DNA of 64,000 bases from Desulfogranum japonicum DSM 18378 (GCF_000429945.1 NZ_AUCV01000030.1:17106-81105); one strand, 5' to 3'. Positions 44,661 through 53,412 are shown, counted from the first letter of the stretch. Notes: generated from the letters alone by a model not told the origin. Made by a program: numbers and translations.

Positions 44661-44678
44661 GGCTTTCCTCTCGGGCTG

Positions 44679-44709
44679 AAAGGAGGTGATGTTTGAAAAC
44701 ACCTCCTTT
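44679..44709. terminator. Hairpin between exporter and small membrane gene
   Basis: AAAGGAGGTG (44679) pairs with CACCTCCTTT (44709) over a loop of 11 nt. It can end the exporter transcript (minus strand; three T follow) or, going the other way, a plus-strand transcript (T4). The stem contains a perfect AGGAGGT sequence, so it may also sequester a translation start signal for the downstream small gene. Confidence 0.65.
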
Positions 44710-44817
44710 TGTCAGGTTTCACTTCCCCTGACATGGCACTGTTCGTGCTGATCAGGGGAGTGGACTGGCATAGTTTTCTTCGTTGTGCGAAGAATGTAGT
44801 TGCCGAACGTGCAGGCT

Positions 44818-46158
44818 TCAGCTGTGATTGACTGCTTCACCAACGACCTGTGCCTGTTTTTCTGCATTTGCCTGCAGCATGCCCTTGATCATGGCGACAG
44901 AGATGATGATGCCCGCTACAGCAAGAGCTGCCATCAATGCCCAGAAACTGATCTGATCAAGACCGAATACCATGCTTTCTTTGAGCTGTGGAATCAGATT
45001 AAGATCAGCAAGATATCCTGGTATTTTGGCTCCGCGGGAGACCGCAACAATCAACATTACAGCAGACATAACCAGTTTGATCATATAATCTTTGACATAG
45101 GTTGTGCCCAATGCACCGAGCTGAACACCAATGAGTGAACCGGCAAGAATCAGCAGGGTCATACGGATATCAATAAGACCTGAAATACCCCACTGGATTG
45201 ATCCCCATGCACCCATGATGAAGGCTACAACCAGTTCCGTTGCACTGGATACCAATGCAGACGCACCAACGACATAAATCATGCCGGGAACACCTATAAA
45301 ACCACCAACTGCGATTGTTGCAGCCAGCATACCTGTAAGCAGACCAACCGGAATGGTGATCCATGCAGAGATTCGTACCTGGGCAACTTTGAACTCCATC
45401 ATAGGCCACAGGTTGATTTTCTGCAGGGAAATGGCAAGTTTTGAAGGCTTGGCTTCCGCGTTGCCTTTGGAACCTTTCATGGCATCCATCAGGACGTATG
45501 CGCCAACGAACAGGAGCACACAGACAAAAACGACGCTGACATACAGGTTTGATCCTGCATTACCCCAGTGATCAAGGATGAATTTCTGAATTTTGATACC
45601 TATCTGTACACCAATGATTGCGGTTACGGCCATAACCAGGCCTAATTTCAGGTCTGCCTGTCCGTATTTCCATCGTTTGTATGCACCAACCATTGCTTTA
45701 GGGAATTTATGGCACATGTTACTGGCAACAGCCACCGCACCGGGAGCACCCAGAGACATCATTGCCGGAGTGAGGACAAATGCGCCACCTGAACCGATGA
45801 AACCGGAGAGCAGTCCACCAATGAGACCGATCACCAGAAATGCGCAGATTTTTGTGACCGTCATATCCATAAACATGATGGATATGTCTTTGATGACATT
45901 CGGGCCTGCATGGGTATCCAGGCTGACAAGTACTTTTTTGTCCAGGGTAACGTCTTCAGCTTTTATGGCTTCACCCAGGGAGAGCACTTTGAGGTCTTCG
46001 TGACCATCAAGTTTAATTGACGCTGTACCTGCTTTGGCATCTACCTGAACAAACACACCTTTCAAAACATTTTTTGGTGGTGGCCCCCCTGCATAGGCCG
46101 TACAGACCAGCGATGTGAGTGCAAGTACTGTCAGCAGTACGAAAAGCAATTTTTTCAT
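44818..46158 (-). CDS. TauE/SafE-family anion exporter with N-terminal periplasmic domain
   Basis: Protein of 446 residues. The signal peptide (MKKLLFVLLTVLALTSLVCTAYA) is followed by a soluble domain of about 70 residues (VFVQVDAKAGTASIKLDGHEDLKVLSL), then about nine membrane helices. The first TSUP repeat is IGGLLSGFIGSGGAFVLTPAMMSLGAPGAVAVASNMCHKFP; the second is GMLAATIAVGGFIGVPGMIYVVGASALVSSATELVVAF. TSUP proteins export sulfite, sulfoacetate, thiosulfate and similar oxyanions; the precise substrate here is unknown. It lies 33 bp after the small membrane gene at 46192. Likely controlled by the sigma-54-like promoter at about 46658. Confidence 0.92.
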   Translation of the reverse strand: MKKLLFVLLTVLALTSLVCTAYAGGPPPKNVLKGVFVQVDAKAGTASIKLDGHEDLKVLSLGEAIKAEDVTLDKKVLVSLDTHAGPNVIKDISIMFMDMTVTKICAFLVIGLIGGLLSGFIGSGGAFVLTPAMMSLGAPGAVAVASNMCHKFPKAMVGAYKRWKYGQADLKLGLVMAVTAIIGVQIGIKIQKFILDHWGNAGSNLYVSVVFVCVLLFVGAYVLMDAMKGSKGNAEAKPSKLAISLQKINLWPMMEFKVAQVRISAWITIPVGLLTGMLAATIAVGGFIGVPGMIYVVGASALVSSATELVVAFIMGAWGSIQWGISGLIDIRMTLLILAGSLIGVQLGALGTTYVKDYMIKLVMSAVMLIVAVSRGAKIPGYLADLNLIPQLKESMVFGLDQISFWALMAALAVAGIIISVAMIKGMLQANAEKQAQVVGEAVNHS

Positions 46159-46191
46159 GTCTTCCTCCTTATAACGGATTGTAAGCCCGAA

Positions 46192-46527
46192 TTATTTTTT
46201 TGCTTCAAGACCGAGAACGGTGAGCAGATTGCTCGCAAAAGCTCCGTGGACAAACGAGAACAAAAATGCGGTCATAACCGGAAATGCGGCATGCCATCCC
46301 CCGAGGGTAAATGTCTTGGTGACCAGTGCTTCATTGAAGAAAAGAAACCCATAGGCTGCGAGAGAAAGGGCGCCGAACAACAGCATTTTTCCTACCGGCC
46401 TTTTGGGTGTGAAGGCAGGTTGCGTCCTTTTATCCAGTTCAGTGGCTGTGCTTTTTTGCTGACCGGTGGAAGAGCGCTTTTTCTTCTGGGATGTTAACTG
46501 CGTTTGGAGTTGTACATTCTGGCTCAT
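46192..46527 (-). CDS. Small membrane protein of the exporter operon
   Basis: Protein of 111 residues, with AAGGAG before ATG 46527. The N-terminal 45 residues are polar and Lys/Gln-rich (QTQLTSQKKKRSSTGQQKST); two hydrophobic helices follow (KMLLFGALSLAAYGFLFF and AFPVMTAFLFSFVHGAFASNLLTVLG). I recall similar small proteins next to TauE/SafE genes in sulfate reducers. First gene of the minus-strand operon, 33 bp before the exporter. Confidence 0.8.
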   Translation of the reverse strand: MSQNVQLQTQLTSQKKKRSSTGQQKSTATELDKRTQPAFTPKRPVGKMLLFGALSLAAYGFLFFNEALVTKTFTLGGWHAAFPVMTAFLFSFVHGAFASNLLTVLGLEAKK

Positions 46528-46657
46528 TGTGGTGAATCTCCTTATGCTAAGAAAATGAACGGTGACTTTCGACCTGTTCTGACAACAATTCGCATATCAA
46601 CTACGCAATCACCTGTAATAGCTCTGTGTCGTGATGGGTTGATACTACCCCTGTGTA

Positions 46658-46674
46658 AAGCAATAGGAATGCCA
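46658..46674 (-). promoter_or_regulatory. Sigma-54-like promoter for the exporter operon
   Basis: On the minus strand the sequence TGGCATTCCTATTGCTT has GG and GC separated by 10 bp, the -24/-12 arrangement of sigma-54 promoters (consensus TGGCACG-N4-TTGCA). It lies about 130 bp upstream of the first gene. Confidence 0.6.
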
Positions 46675-46742
46675 GAGTATGTTTTTCAATATAAATTAAT
46701 AAAATCAAGTATTTAATTGTTTTTTAGGGTTCTCTGGAAAAC

Positions 46743-46757
46743 GTTGCGAAATGCAAC
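46743..46757. promoter_or_regulatory. Activator-type palindrome 1 (GTTGC-N5-GCAAC)
   Basis: GTTGCGAAATGCAAC, a 15-bp palindrome with the same half sites as the two others at 46825 and 46998. About 70-85 bp upstream of the minus-strand sigma-54-like promoter. Confidence 0.65.
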
Positions 46758-46824
46758 ACTATCTCGGCGATATGTAAAGTTATTTGCGATAATTCAATGG
46801 TATGCATGGTTTCTGTTTAGAGGT

Positions 46825-46839
46825 GTTGCATAATGCAAC
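46825..46839. promoter_or_regulatory. Activator-type palindrome 2 (GTTGC-N5-GCAAC)
   Basis: GTTGCATAATGCAAC, flanked by T and T as TGTTGCATAATGCAACT. Placed between the two divergent sigma-54-like promoters. Confidence 0.65.
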
Positions 46840-46961
46840 TATGGTTTGGTAAACTGCAGGTATATGCACATAGGATGTGTCCTGGTTGAACCTGGATTTT
46901 ATTTGTTAACCTGCTGAATTTAAATGTTAAATCTCTATCTCTACAGAGGGGTTGTTTTCAG

Positions 46962-46976
46962 GGGCACGAGAATTGA
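46962..46976 (+). promoter_or_regulatory. Possible sigma-54 promoter for the stress-protein operon
   Basis: GGGCACGAGAATTGAAAA: GG and GA are 10 bp apart and the -24 GGCACG part is perfect, but the -12 GC is GA. About 190 bp before the first plus-strand gene. Confidence 0.4.
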
Positions 46977-46997
46977 AAATATAGAGATAGCTGGATT

Positions 46998-47012
46998 GTT
47001 GCAAACTGCAAC
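46998..47012. promoter_or_regulatory. Activator-type palindrome 3 (GTTGC-N5-GCAAC)
   Basis: GTTGCAAACTGCAAC. It overlaps the region just downstream of the candidate plus-strand promoter, so it could act as a repressing site for it. Confidence 0.6.
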
Positions 47013-47167
47013 ATTGTTGTTGGAGCGATAGGCCTTGTTGAGATGTTTGTATCGTTAAAACAATGCGATGCGTTGCGCGCAAAGGGTGGTACAGTTTTTG
47101 ATTAAGATATCTGTAAAGCCAAGTTCATGCATCAACGAACAGAACCCCAGGGCAAAGAGGGTGCACC

Positions 47168-47971
47168 ATGAAAAGCAATGCCATAATCACACCTGTCATT
47201 CTCATCGTTACCAGAAATTGTCGTCTTTCTTCGTCGGCCATGCAGTTTTCCCTTGCCAGCGCTGAACGACTGGGGTTCAGGGTGTTGGTTGTCTTTGTCA
47301 ATACATGGCCTTTTTTATGGGAGGGGGGACGAAGCGATAAACTGTTTCGGGAAGCTGCATATAAGCGAATGGAAATGTTCAGGCAGATAGCTTCAACAAA
47401 GAACGTCTCCGTCGACCATGTCTTTGAAACAGGAAAGGTCAGCAAGGTTGTACATCGTCTTTGCCGCTTGGTCAGGAATCTGGATTTTATAGTTTTGGAT
47501 CATGGTATTCAGGAATACAGTGCAGCCACAGCAACGGTTCCTGTTTTTATTATGCGAAAAAATGAGCAGGTCCCTGTCAGGGTATCCTTTTCTCCTGAAA
47601 AAAAGGTACGTGATACATGGAACCTGACCCAGGCACCACCAGAGATAAGGGGAATGGCAATGTGGGCCGGTTTGAAAGCTATTGCCCTGATGGCGCTCTA
47701 TATGACATTTATTCTGCAGGCAGACACTATCATGGAATACTGGACCAAAGGCGGCTGTTATGGAGTACTGCCGGCATGTACAGCATGGCTTTGCTGCTAT
47801 CTGCAATATTCTGTGCTTGATAGCTGTAAAACTTTGGCACACTGTCTAAAATCGCCAATTTCACCAAGGAAGAGGGGGCGGCCCCAAAGGTATGGGCTCC
47901 CTATGGATACGCACAGATCCACGCCTGCAAAGAAAAAGCATATGCATATATCGGTAGAGCCCGCAAAATAG
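47168..47971 (+). CDS. Universal-stress-like protein with membrane segment
   Basis: Protein of 267 residues; start ATG 47168 follows AGAGGGTGCACC. The N-terminal 120 residues have a Usp-like alpha/beta pattern (AIITPVILIVTR, VLVVFVNTWPF, LDFIVLDHGIQ). The glycine-rich ATP motif of Usp is not clear. A membrane region at about 165-220 (GMAMWAGLKAIALMALYMTFIL, GVLPACTAWLCCYLQYSV) follows, then a basic tail (RKRGRPQRYG, KKKHMH). Joined to the next Usp gene by 21 bp. Such Usp-membrane proteins are unusual. Function unknown. Confidence 0.7.
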   Translation: MKSNAIITPVILIVTRNCRLSSSAMQFSLASAERLGFRVLVVFVNTWPFLWEGGRSDKLFREAAYKRMEMFRQIASTKNVSVDHVFETGKVSKVVHRLCRLVRNLDFIVLDHGIQEYSAATATVPVFIMRKNEQVPVRVSFSPEKKVRDTWNLTQAPPEIRGMAMWAGLKAIALMALYMTFILQADTIMEYWTKGGCYGVLPACTAWLCCYLQYSVLDSCKTLAHCLKSPISPRKRGRPQRYGLPMDTHRSTPAKKKHMHISVEPAK

Positions 47972-47992
47972 AGTGTTCGTAAGGAGCATGAT

Positions 47993-48886
47993 ATGAAAAC
48001 AATAGTAGCAGCAGTTGATGCTTCCCATACCAGTCGAGTTGTATTTAAAGAGGCTTTGGTACTGGCCGCCAATCTCAGGGCCAGGGTTTTTTTGGTTTCT
48101 GTGATTCCCCATTATGAAGGGAATATGAACCGTTTCTGCATAGACGATGCGGAACGTGAATTGGCTGAGCCATTTCGGCAATTTCTTGACCAGGCTGTGG
48201 AATATGCAGATTCATTAGGTCTTGAGCTACATACAATGTACCGGAGAGGTAAGCCGGGCAATGAAATTGTCGCCGTTGCCAGGGAGGTGAATGCTTCCCT
48301 TATTCTGCTTGGCAGTTCCAGGCGTCATCATGTGGAACGTATGTTGTCAGGGCGTATTCTGGCCGAGGTGATCAGCTATAGCCATTGTGATGTGTTGTTA
48401 CTTCCAGAAGAAACAGAGATGCGTTTTACCAATCTTTTGGTGGGGATCAGTGGTTCAGAAGCCAGTCTGGAAGCTGAAGCAAGGGCATTTGATATCGCCT
48501 TGAGCTATGGCAGCCAGGTGCACGGCATCTGTTCCATAGATTTGCCAGTAGAGAGATCACTACGCTATGAGTATAAGCAGGATGCTGAATGGAAGGCTCG
48601 AAAACTGCTGCAGGCCTTTGTCGAGAGAGCAGGAGCCAGAGATGTTTTGGCCCATCCCGCCATGAGTTGGGATCTGCCTGAAAAAAGTATGGTTGAATAT
48701 GTACAGGAGCATGATATTCACCTTATTATCATTGGCAGTCACAGGGCTTTATCGTTTTTTGAAGTCATGGGAGGCAGTGTAAGTGAGCGTCTTGCCTCAA
48801 TAACTCCATGTCCTGTGCTGGTGGTGAAACAGTCAGCTCCGGAAAGCTCATTTCTTCCTGTTTCGGCTTTTTGTATTGAAGAGTAG
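47993..48886 (+). CDS. Tandem universal stress protein
   Basis: Protein of 297 residues; AAGGAG precedes ATG 47993. Two UspA folds: residues 1-140 (MKTIVAAVDASHTSRVVFKEA, ILLGSSRRHHVERMLSGRI) and about 145-290 (FTNLLVGISGSEASLEAEARAF, LIIIGSHRALSFFEVMGGSVSERL, CPVLVVKQ). Both halves have the G-x2-GS(R)-x-Usp type ATP-binding segment. Partner of the preceding gene and likely controlled from the sigma-54-like region upstream. Cytoplasmic stress or regulatory role, substrate unknown. Confidence 0.92.
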   Translation: MKTIVAAVDASHTSRVVFKEALVLAANLRARVFLVSVIPHYEGNMNRFCIDDAERELAEPFRQFLDQAVEYADSLGLELHTMYRRGKPGNEIVAVAREVNASLILLGSSRRHHVERMLSGRILAEVISYSHCDVLLLPEETEMRFTNLLVGISGSEASLEAEARAFDIALSYGSQVHGICSIDLPVERSLRYEYKQDAEWKARKLLQAFVERAGARDVLAHPAMSWDLPEKSMVEYVQEHDIHLIIIGSHRALSFFEVMGGSVSERLASITPCPVLVVKQSAPESSFLPVSAFCIEE

Positions 48887-48923
48887 GGGCGATAGGTAAA
48901 AATTCTGTTTCAGAGTAAAAGAA

Positions 48924-50258
48924 CTATGTGTCATTCGGCGTACTGGCTTGAATGGCCGGGATAAATACATTCCAGGGAAAAAGATAACGATAACTCAGCG
49001 TGATATCTCCCTGTTCCTGCTCATCGTACCCGTCAACTGCGACAAAATAGGTAATATCCTTCTGCACAGAGAAGATGATCTGGCTTGAAAAGTCCGAACC
49101 ATAATCGTCATTATCCACCAGTTTCACCAGCGTATTGATTGATGTGCCCTTATATGCAGCCAGGGTCGTATCAATTCGGCTGCCATAGGTGTTGAAAGTG
49201 ATTTTACCGCTTTTAGTGGCTTTGTAGCTGAACCAGATGGAAGAATATGCTGTCTGGCCGTAACCATCTCCGTGATTGGGTTCATCGGGTTCAGCTGTGG
49301 CCGCAAGATTAGTAGCTGATACTGTGCCGCTGTCTTCTGACAGTTGAAGGGCATCTGCAAAATTGTCGTTGTCTGGAGGGCCGCCCCAACTGAGAACGAT
49401 ATTTCCCTGTTCCATCTCGTCGTACCCATCCACAGCGATAAAGTAGGTAGTTTCAGCTTGAGCAGATAAAGTAACCAGGCTGGAATATTCATAGCCAACA
49501 TCATCATTTCCCGCCATCTTGACCAGGTTGTCCAGACTGCTCCCACGGTAGACGGCAAGGGTTGTATCAAAGCTGCTTCCCAAGGTTTGAAAGTAGAAAG
49601 AACTGTCCTGGGAAGGCGTGAAGCTGTACCATACAGAGACATAAGCAGTTAAACTGATGCCGTCTCCGTGGTTGGGTTCGTTTGGTTCAGCCGTGGCAAG
49701 AATATTCGACCCGGAAATCTGACCAGTTGTCCCTGAAATAACGGTTGCATTGACAAAGTCATCGTTGGGCGGGGCAATGCCCCATGCAAGGATGACATCA
49801 CCCTGTTCCGAAGCGTCGTACCCATCAACAGCAACATAGTAGGTTGTTCCTGCTGTAGCAGAAAAGGTAACCAGGCTTTGATAATCCACTCCCGTGTCGT
49901 CATTGTTGGCCTGTGCCGTAAGGCTGTCGACGGCCGAGCCGGTGTAGACGCCAAGGGTTGTATCAAATGTACTGCCAAAGGTGTTGAAAAAGATGTCACC
50001 GTTCGAGGGTGCGGTATACTCAAACCAAATAGATGAATACGCCCCCAGGACTGTTCCGGATGCATGGTTGGGCTCTCCCTGCTCACTGGTCGCCTGGACA
50101 TTGGAAGTGCTGATTGTTCCTGTGGTGCCGGAAAGTATTGATGGGGTGCTGAAATTATCGTTACTTGGGACATAATAGCCTGAAGATGTTATGAGCAAAG
50201 GGAGGAGAAGTGGAAGAGAGACTATTGTCTGGCTAAAAAGAGTACTGCGCATGGTCAA
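48924..50258 (-). CDS. Secreted protein of three tandem PPC-like repeats
   Basis: Protein of 444 residues. The signal peptide region is MTMRSTLFSQTIVSLPLLLPLLITSS. Three repeats of about 130 residues follow, each opening with P-x-NDNF/NDDF, continuing with (A/E)xxEPNH and a SIWF(E/S)YxA segment, then FDTTL(A/G)VY(T/R/K)G, and closing with TYYVAVDGYDxxEQGD. The repeats resemble bacterial PPC (pre-peptidase C-terminal) beta-sandwich domains. The C-terminus is YLFPWNVFIPAIQAS. No catalytic domain. Possibly an extracellular adhesion or matrix protein; repeat number could change by recombination. Confidence 0.85.
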   Translation of the reverse strand: MTMRSTLFSQTIVSLPLLLPLLITSSGYYVPSNDNFSTPSILSGTTGTISTSNVQATSEQGEPNHASGTVLGAYSSIWFEYTAPSNGDIFFNTFGSTFDTTLGVYTGSAVDSLTAQANNDDTGVDYQSLVTFSATAGTTYYVAVDGYDASEQGDVILAWGIAPPNDDFVNATVISGTTGQISGSNILATAEPNEPNHGDGISLTAYVSVWYSFTPSQDSSFYFQTLGSSFDTTLAVYRGSSLDNLVKMAGNDDVGYEYSSLVTLSAQAETTYFIAVDGYDEMEQGNIVLSWGGPPDNDNFADALQLSEDSGTVSATNLAATAEPDEPNHGDGYGQTAYSSIWFSYKATKSGKITFNTYGSRIDTTLAAYKGTSINTLVKLVDNDDYGSDFSSQIIFSVQKDITYFVAVDGYDEQEQGDITLSYRYLFPWNVFIPAIQASTPNDT

Positions 50259-50457
50259 GCTGTAATCCTCAGTTGGAGGATAGAATGTATGATAACGTTT
50301 ATATCTACAGTGTAGTACTTTTTATAGGTTGAGGTCAAACGCAATTGCTTATGTCAGGTATATCCTTTGCGGTCACAATATGCTGTCATTGACAGAAAAT
50401 TGATTTTATGGATAGTGAAACGTGTTCACTCCAGATCTCGTCGTTTTAGGAGGAAGT

Positions 50458-51009
50458 ATGCTGAACCCATTTACTCTGCAATCAAAAATTGCACAAATCC
50501 AGTCCGACGTTTTGTCTCCATTGTATACTGATCATCCACGTCAGGGGCTTGACTCTCATCAGCAATTGATGGCGCAAACCGGTGATCACATTGCCGCTCA
50601 TGCAGGCTTTATCAAACAAATCTGTACGAGCACTCTTGTGAGCATTGCGTTTTCCATAGTCAAGTTTCTTGGCGGCGCCCCGCAGCTCACCCGAGAGGAT
50701 TTCGACCGATTTACGAACTACGTTCGTGACGGGGGACTTGAAGCGATGCTCAAGATGTTGCATGCAGCGGATATGGAAGTAACTTTTATCTCTGAGTTAC
50801 AAATCCTGCCGGCGAATATCCAGCAAAATGCTCCAGGGATGTTGCGTAAATCCCGAGCGCTTCACGATGAATTCATCACCGATTTTTTTAGAAAACAATA
50901 CGGCTCCACCAGTGCCGTTCCTGATGCTTTGCGTGAAAATAAAAGCTTATCAGAGGAGTTTATAGAGCGGCTTGCAGCACTTGCCGACACAAATTTGAAA
51001 AGGCCGTAA
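50458..51009 (+). CDS. Hypothetical soluble protein
   Basis: Protein of 183 residues. ATG 50458 is preferred because TTTAGGAGGAAGT lies directly upstream; an in-frame upstream ATG (50422) is less well placed. The sequence is mainly helical (ITDFFRKQYGSTSAVPDALRENKSLSEEFIERLAALAD) with one hydrophobic stretch, STLVSIAFSIVKFLGGA. I do not recognise a family. No operon partner; 229 bp precede the next gene. Confidence 0.65.
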   Translation: MLNPFTLQSKIAQIQSDVLSPLYTDHPRQGLDSHQQLMAQTGDHIAAHAGFIKQICTSTLVSIAFSIVKFLGGAPQLTREDFDRFTNYVRDGGLEAMLKMLHAADMEVTFISELQILPANIQQNAPGMLRKSRALHDEFITDFFRKQYGSTSAVPDALRENKSLSEEFIERLAALADTNLKRP

Positions 51010-51237
51010 AAAAAATATCCTTGTCCGGGAGGATCACAAAAGGTATTAGCTCTATTGGAAAGAGTGGCATTGCTTTTGTCGGCGCTGATTAGTAACTCGG
51101 CTCATGGGCGCTATACAAATACATCTAAAAAGGCGTTCTGAGAGGATTATCCGTCTTTGACTGCTTGCCGGGCGTATGTTTTTTCACCTATAAAAAGCGC
51201 AGGGCAGTGCGCATTATGCTGGATACAAAGGAAGACG

Positions 51238-51843
51238 ATGAAGAAAAGATGTGAATGGTGCGGAACCGACCCACTCTATGTGGCTTATCATGATCATGAA
51301 TGGGGGCTTCCCGTTCATGATGATCGACTCTTGTTTGAATTCCTGATACTGGAAGGCGCACAAGCAGGTCTGAGCTGGCTGACTATTTTGAAGAAGAGAG
51401 AGAACTACAGAAAAGCATTTCACTCCTTCGACTATGAACGCATTGCCAAGTATACTGACAAAGATGTGACACGCTTGCTTTCGGATTCCGGCATTGTCCG
51501 CAACAGGCTCAAACTGGAATCGGCAATTAAAAATGCACGAGGGGTTGTTGGCATTCAAGAGGAGTATGGATCACTGGATTCATATCTTTGGCGTTATGTT
51601 GAAGGCCGTCCTATACAGAACGCCTGGAAATCCATGGAAGAGGTTCCTGTCAAAACAGAATTATCAGCCATGATGAGTAGGGACTTGAAAAAGAGAGGGT
51701 TCAATTTCGTGGGCTCGACGATTTGCTACGCCTTTATGCAAGCAGTGGGTATGGTAAATGACCACACAGTCGACTGTTTCCGCCACAAAGAAATCAAAAA
51801 GATGAGATTTTGTAACAATGCTATCGACATCGACAAGAAATAG
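51238..51843 (+). CDS. tag: DNA-3-methyladenine glycosylase I
   Basis: Protein of 201 residues. ATG 51238 is chosen (AAAGGAAG before it); an upstream start would add a poorly conserved leader. The zinc ligands are Cys5 (KKRCEWCG), a His in YHDHEWG, and a His and Cys in VNDHTVDCF, as in Tag. The helix-hairpin-helix region is EGAQAGLSWLTILKKRENYR, and KRGFNFVGSTICYAFMQA follows. It excises 3-methyladenine from alkylated DNA. Length fits the family. Confidence 0.95.
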   Translation: MKKRCEWCGTDPLYVAYHDHEWGLPVHDDRLLFEFLILEGAQAGLSWLTILKKRENYRKAFHSFDYERIAKYTDKDVTRLLSDSGIVRNRLKLESAIKNARGVVGIQEEYGSLDSYLWRYVEGRPIQNAWKSMEEVPVKTELSAMMSRDLKKRGFNFVGSTICYAFMQAVGMVNDHTVDCFRHKEIKKMRFCNNAIDIDKK

Positions 51844-51897
51844 TAAGGCTGTAGGCTGCCATTTTTTGCGTGTCATTACCGACATTAACCTTCTGAA

Positions 51898-52473
51898 ATG
51901 AGTACTCCCTCTACCCTATATATATTTTCCGGCCTGCCTGGAGTTGGGAAAACAACTCTTGCAAAAGCTCTTGCGAACAGCATCAAAGCAACCTATCTAA
52001 GGATAGATACGATTGAGCAAGGGATCAGGGATTTGTGTGATTTCAAAGTTGAGGGGGAAGGATATCGGTTGGCTTACAAAATAGCCAGCGACAATTTATT
52101 GCTCGGAAATAACGTGATAGCTGATTCATGCAACCCTATAAAGTTGACAAGAAATGAGTGGCAAGAAGTTGCCGTAACAGCCAATGCTTCCTTTGTGAAT
52201 ATTGAAATTATTTGCTCAATCAAAGAAATACATAAACAAAGAGCCACATCCAGAAGCTCAGATATTCCTAATTTAAATCTTCCGAGATGGCAGAATATTC
52301 TCGAAAGAGAATATGATGAATGGATTGAAGAGCATATAATAATTGATACATCAGAAAAAACGCCGATAGAATGTTTTGATGAATTAAAAGAAAAATTAAA
52401 AGTAGATTATCGCTACAAAAAAGGCCATTCCATACCATCCGATATGCGGTCGAATTTTCCCACTTGTAGGTGA
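51898..52473 (+). CDS. P-loop ATPase/kinase, AAA_33-like
   Basis: Protein of 191 residues with Walker A GLPGVGKTTLAKAL (residues 12-25) right after a hydrophobic strand, then LRIDTIEQG and VIADSCNP. The layout is like the small zeta-toxin/kinase group of P-loop proteins, which phosphorylate small molecules. It begins 55 bp after tag. The start ATG has only weak upstream signal. Substrate unknown; no antitoxin-like gene is adjacent. Confidence 0.85.
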   Translation: MSTPSTLYIFSGLPGVGKTTLAKALANSIKATYLRIDTIEQGIRDLCDFKVEGEGYRLAYKIASDNLLLGNNVIADSCNPIKLTRNEWQEVAVTANASFVNIEIICSIKEIHKQRATSRSSDIPNLNLPRWQNILEREYDEWIEEHIIIDTSEKTPIECFDELKEKLKVDYRYKKGHSIPSDMRSNFPTCR

Positions 52474-52509
52474 GATTGCTACTTCGACGATAAGATTTTA
52501 TCCTTCAGG

Positions 52510-52668
52510 TAGTGTCTGTGCATAAAGGAGTATTTTTGCTCAAATTTAGGTCATGCGATGCATTTGACCGCAGACATATAGTTGATATCGCAGTCTTCGC
52601 TTACCTTTGAGGATAAAATTTTATGTGTAACGCAAAAAATGGCTAAAAAGATCATGTATAGACAGGCT
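52510..52668. repeat. R5 MITE, copy 1
   Basis: Begins TAGTGTCTGTGCATAAAGG and ends TATAGACAGGCT. The core matches the copy at 61542-61703: TTTTTGCTCAA, CATGCGAT, GACCGCAGACATATAGTTGAT, CAGTCTTCGCTTACCTT, GAGGATAAAATTTTA. About 160 bp, no gene. Confidence 0.8.
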
Positions 52669-52724
52669 CCACGGGTCTGTTCTTGCCTTTCGACAAGCAT
52701 TCGTAAAGATAATATGAGTACGGA

Positions 52725-53408
52725 GTGTGCGTGTATCAGATTCTAGCTGAAGAAGAAAGTTTTATTGTGGTCAACAAGTCTGCTGGCGTTCATTTTCACA
52801 GTCAGTCTGGAAACCTGGGGGTGGCAGCGCAACTGGCTCATGATACAGGGAAAAAATGGTACCCTGTGCATAGACTGGATACCGTAACTTCAGGTTTGTT
52901 GCTGTTTGCTCGTACACCAGAAGCTGCAAGAGTATTTTCCACACTGTTTGCTGAACATGGAGTCCAGAAATATTACCTTGCTCTGGCAGAGGGAAAACCT
53001 AAAAAAAAGCAGGGGCGCATAGCCGGAGATATGGCTAAAGCTCGCCGCAGCAGGTATAAATTGTTACGTTCAATGGAACATCCGGCCGTAACCCAATTTT
53101 TTTCCAGAAGTCTGGTTCCCGGAATCCGTATGTACCTGCTGAAACCGTTGACGGGTAAAACCCATCAGTTGCGGGTGGCCATGGCCTCGCTGGGTACACC
53201 AATTCTTGGAGATACCCTTTACGGTGCAAAAGAGAGCGACAGGACATATCTGCATGCCTGGCATCTGGAGTTTGTACTTGCAGGTAGGTTGTATCATTTT
53301 ACAGCGATGCCTGATCAAGGAGAATTGTATGTTGGTCAAGAGGTCAACGAATTGGTTGCTCAATGGACGTCTCCTTCAAGCCTTCCCTGGCCTGAAAAGC
53401 ATTTGTAA
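52725..53408 (+). CDS. RluA-family RNA pseudouridine synthase
   Basis: Protein of 227 residues. Start is GTG 52725 or more likely GTG 52731 with CGGAG 6 bp before it. Catalytic Asp lies in HRLDTVTSGLLLFA. Other family segments: VVNKSAGVHFHS, KYYLALAEG, PLTGKTHQLRVAMASLG and GDTLYGA. It lacks the N-terminal S4 domain, like the small RluA/TruC-type members. It isomerises uridine in rRNA or tRNA; the target site is not predictable from the sequence. Confidence 0.93.
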   Translation: MCVYQILAEEESFIVVNKSAGVHFHSQSGNLGVAAQLAHDTGKKWYPVHRLDTVTSGLLLFARTPEAARVFSTLFAEHGVQKYYLALAEGKPKKKQGRIAGDMAKARRSRYKLLRSMEHPAVTQFFSRSLVPGIRMYLLKPLTGKTHQLRVAMASLGTPILGDTLYGAKESDRTYLHAWHLEFVLAGRLYHFTAMPDQGELYVGQEVNELVAQWTSPSSLPWPEKHL

Positions 53409-53412
53409 ACGT

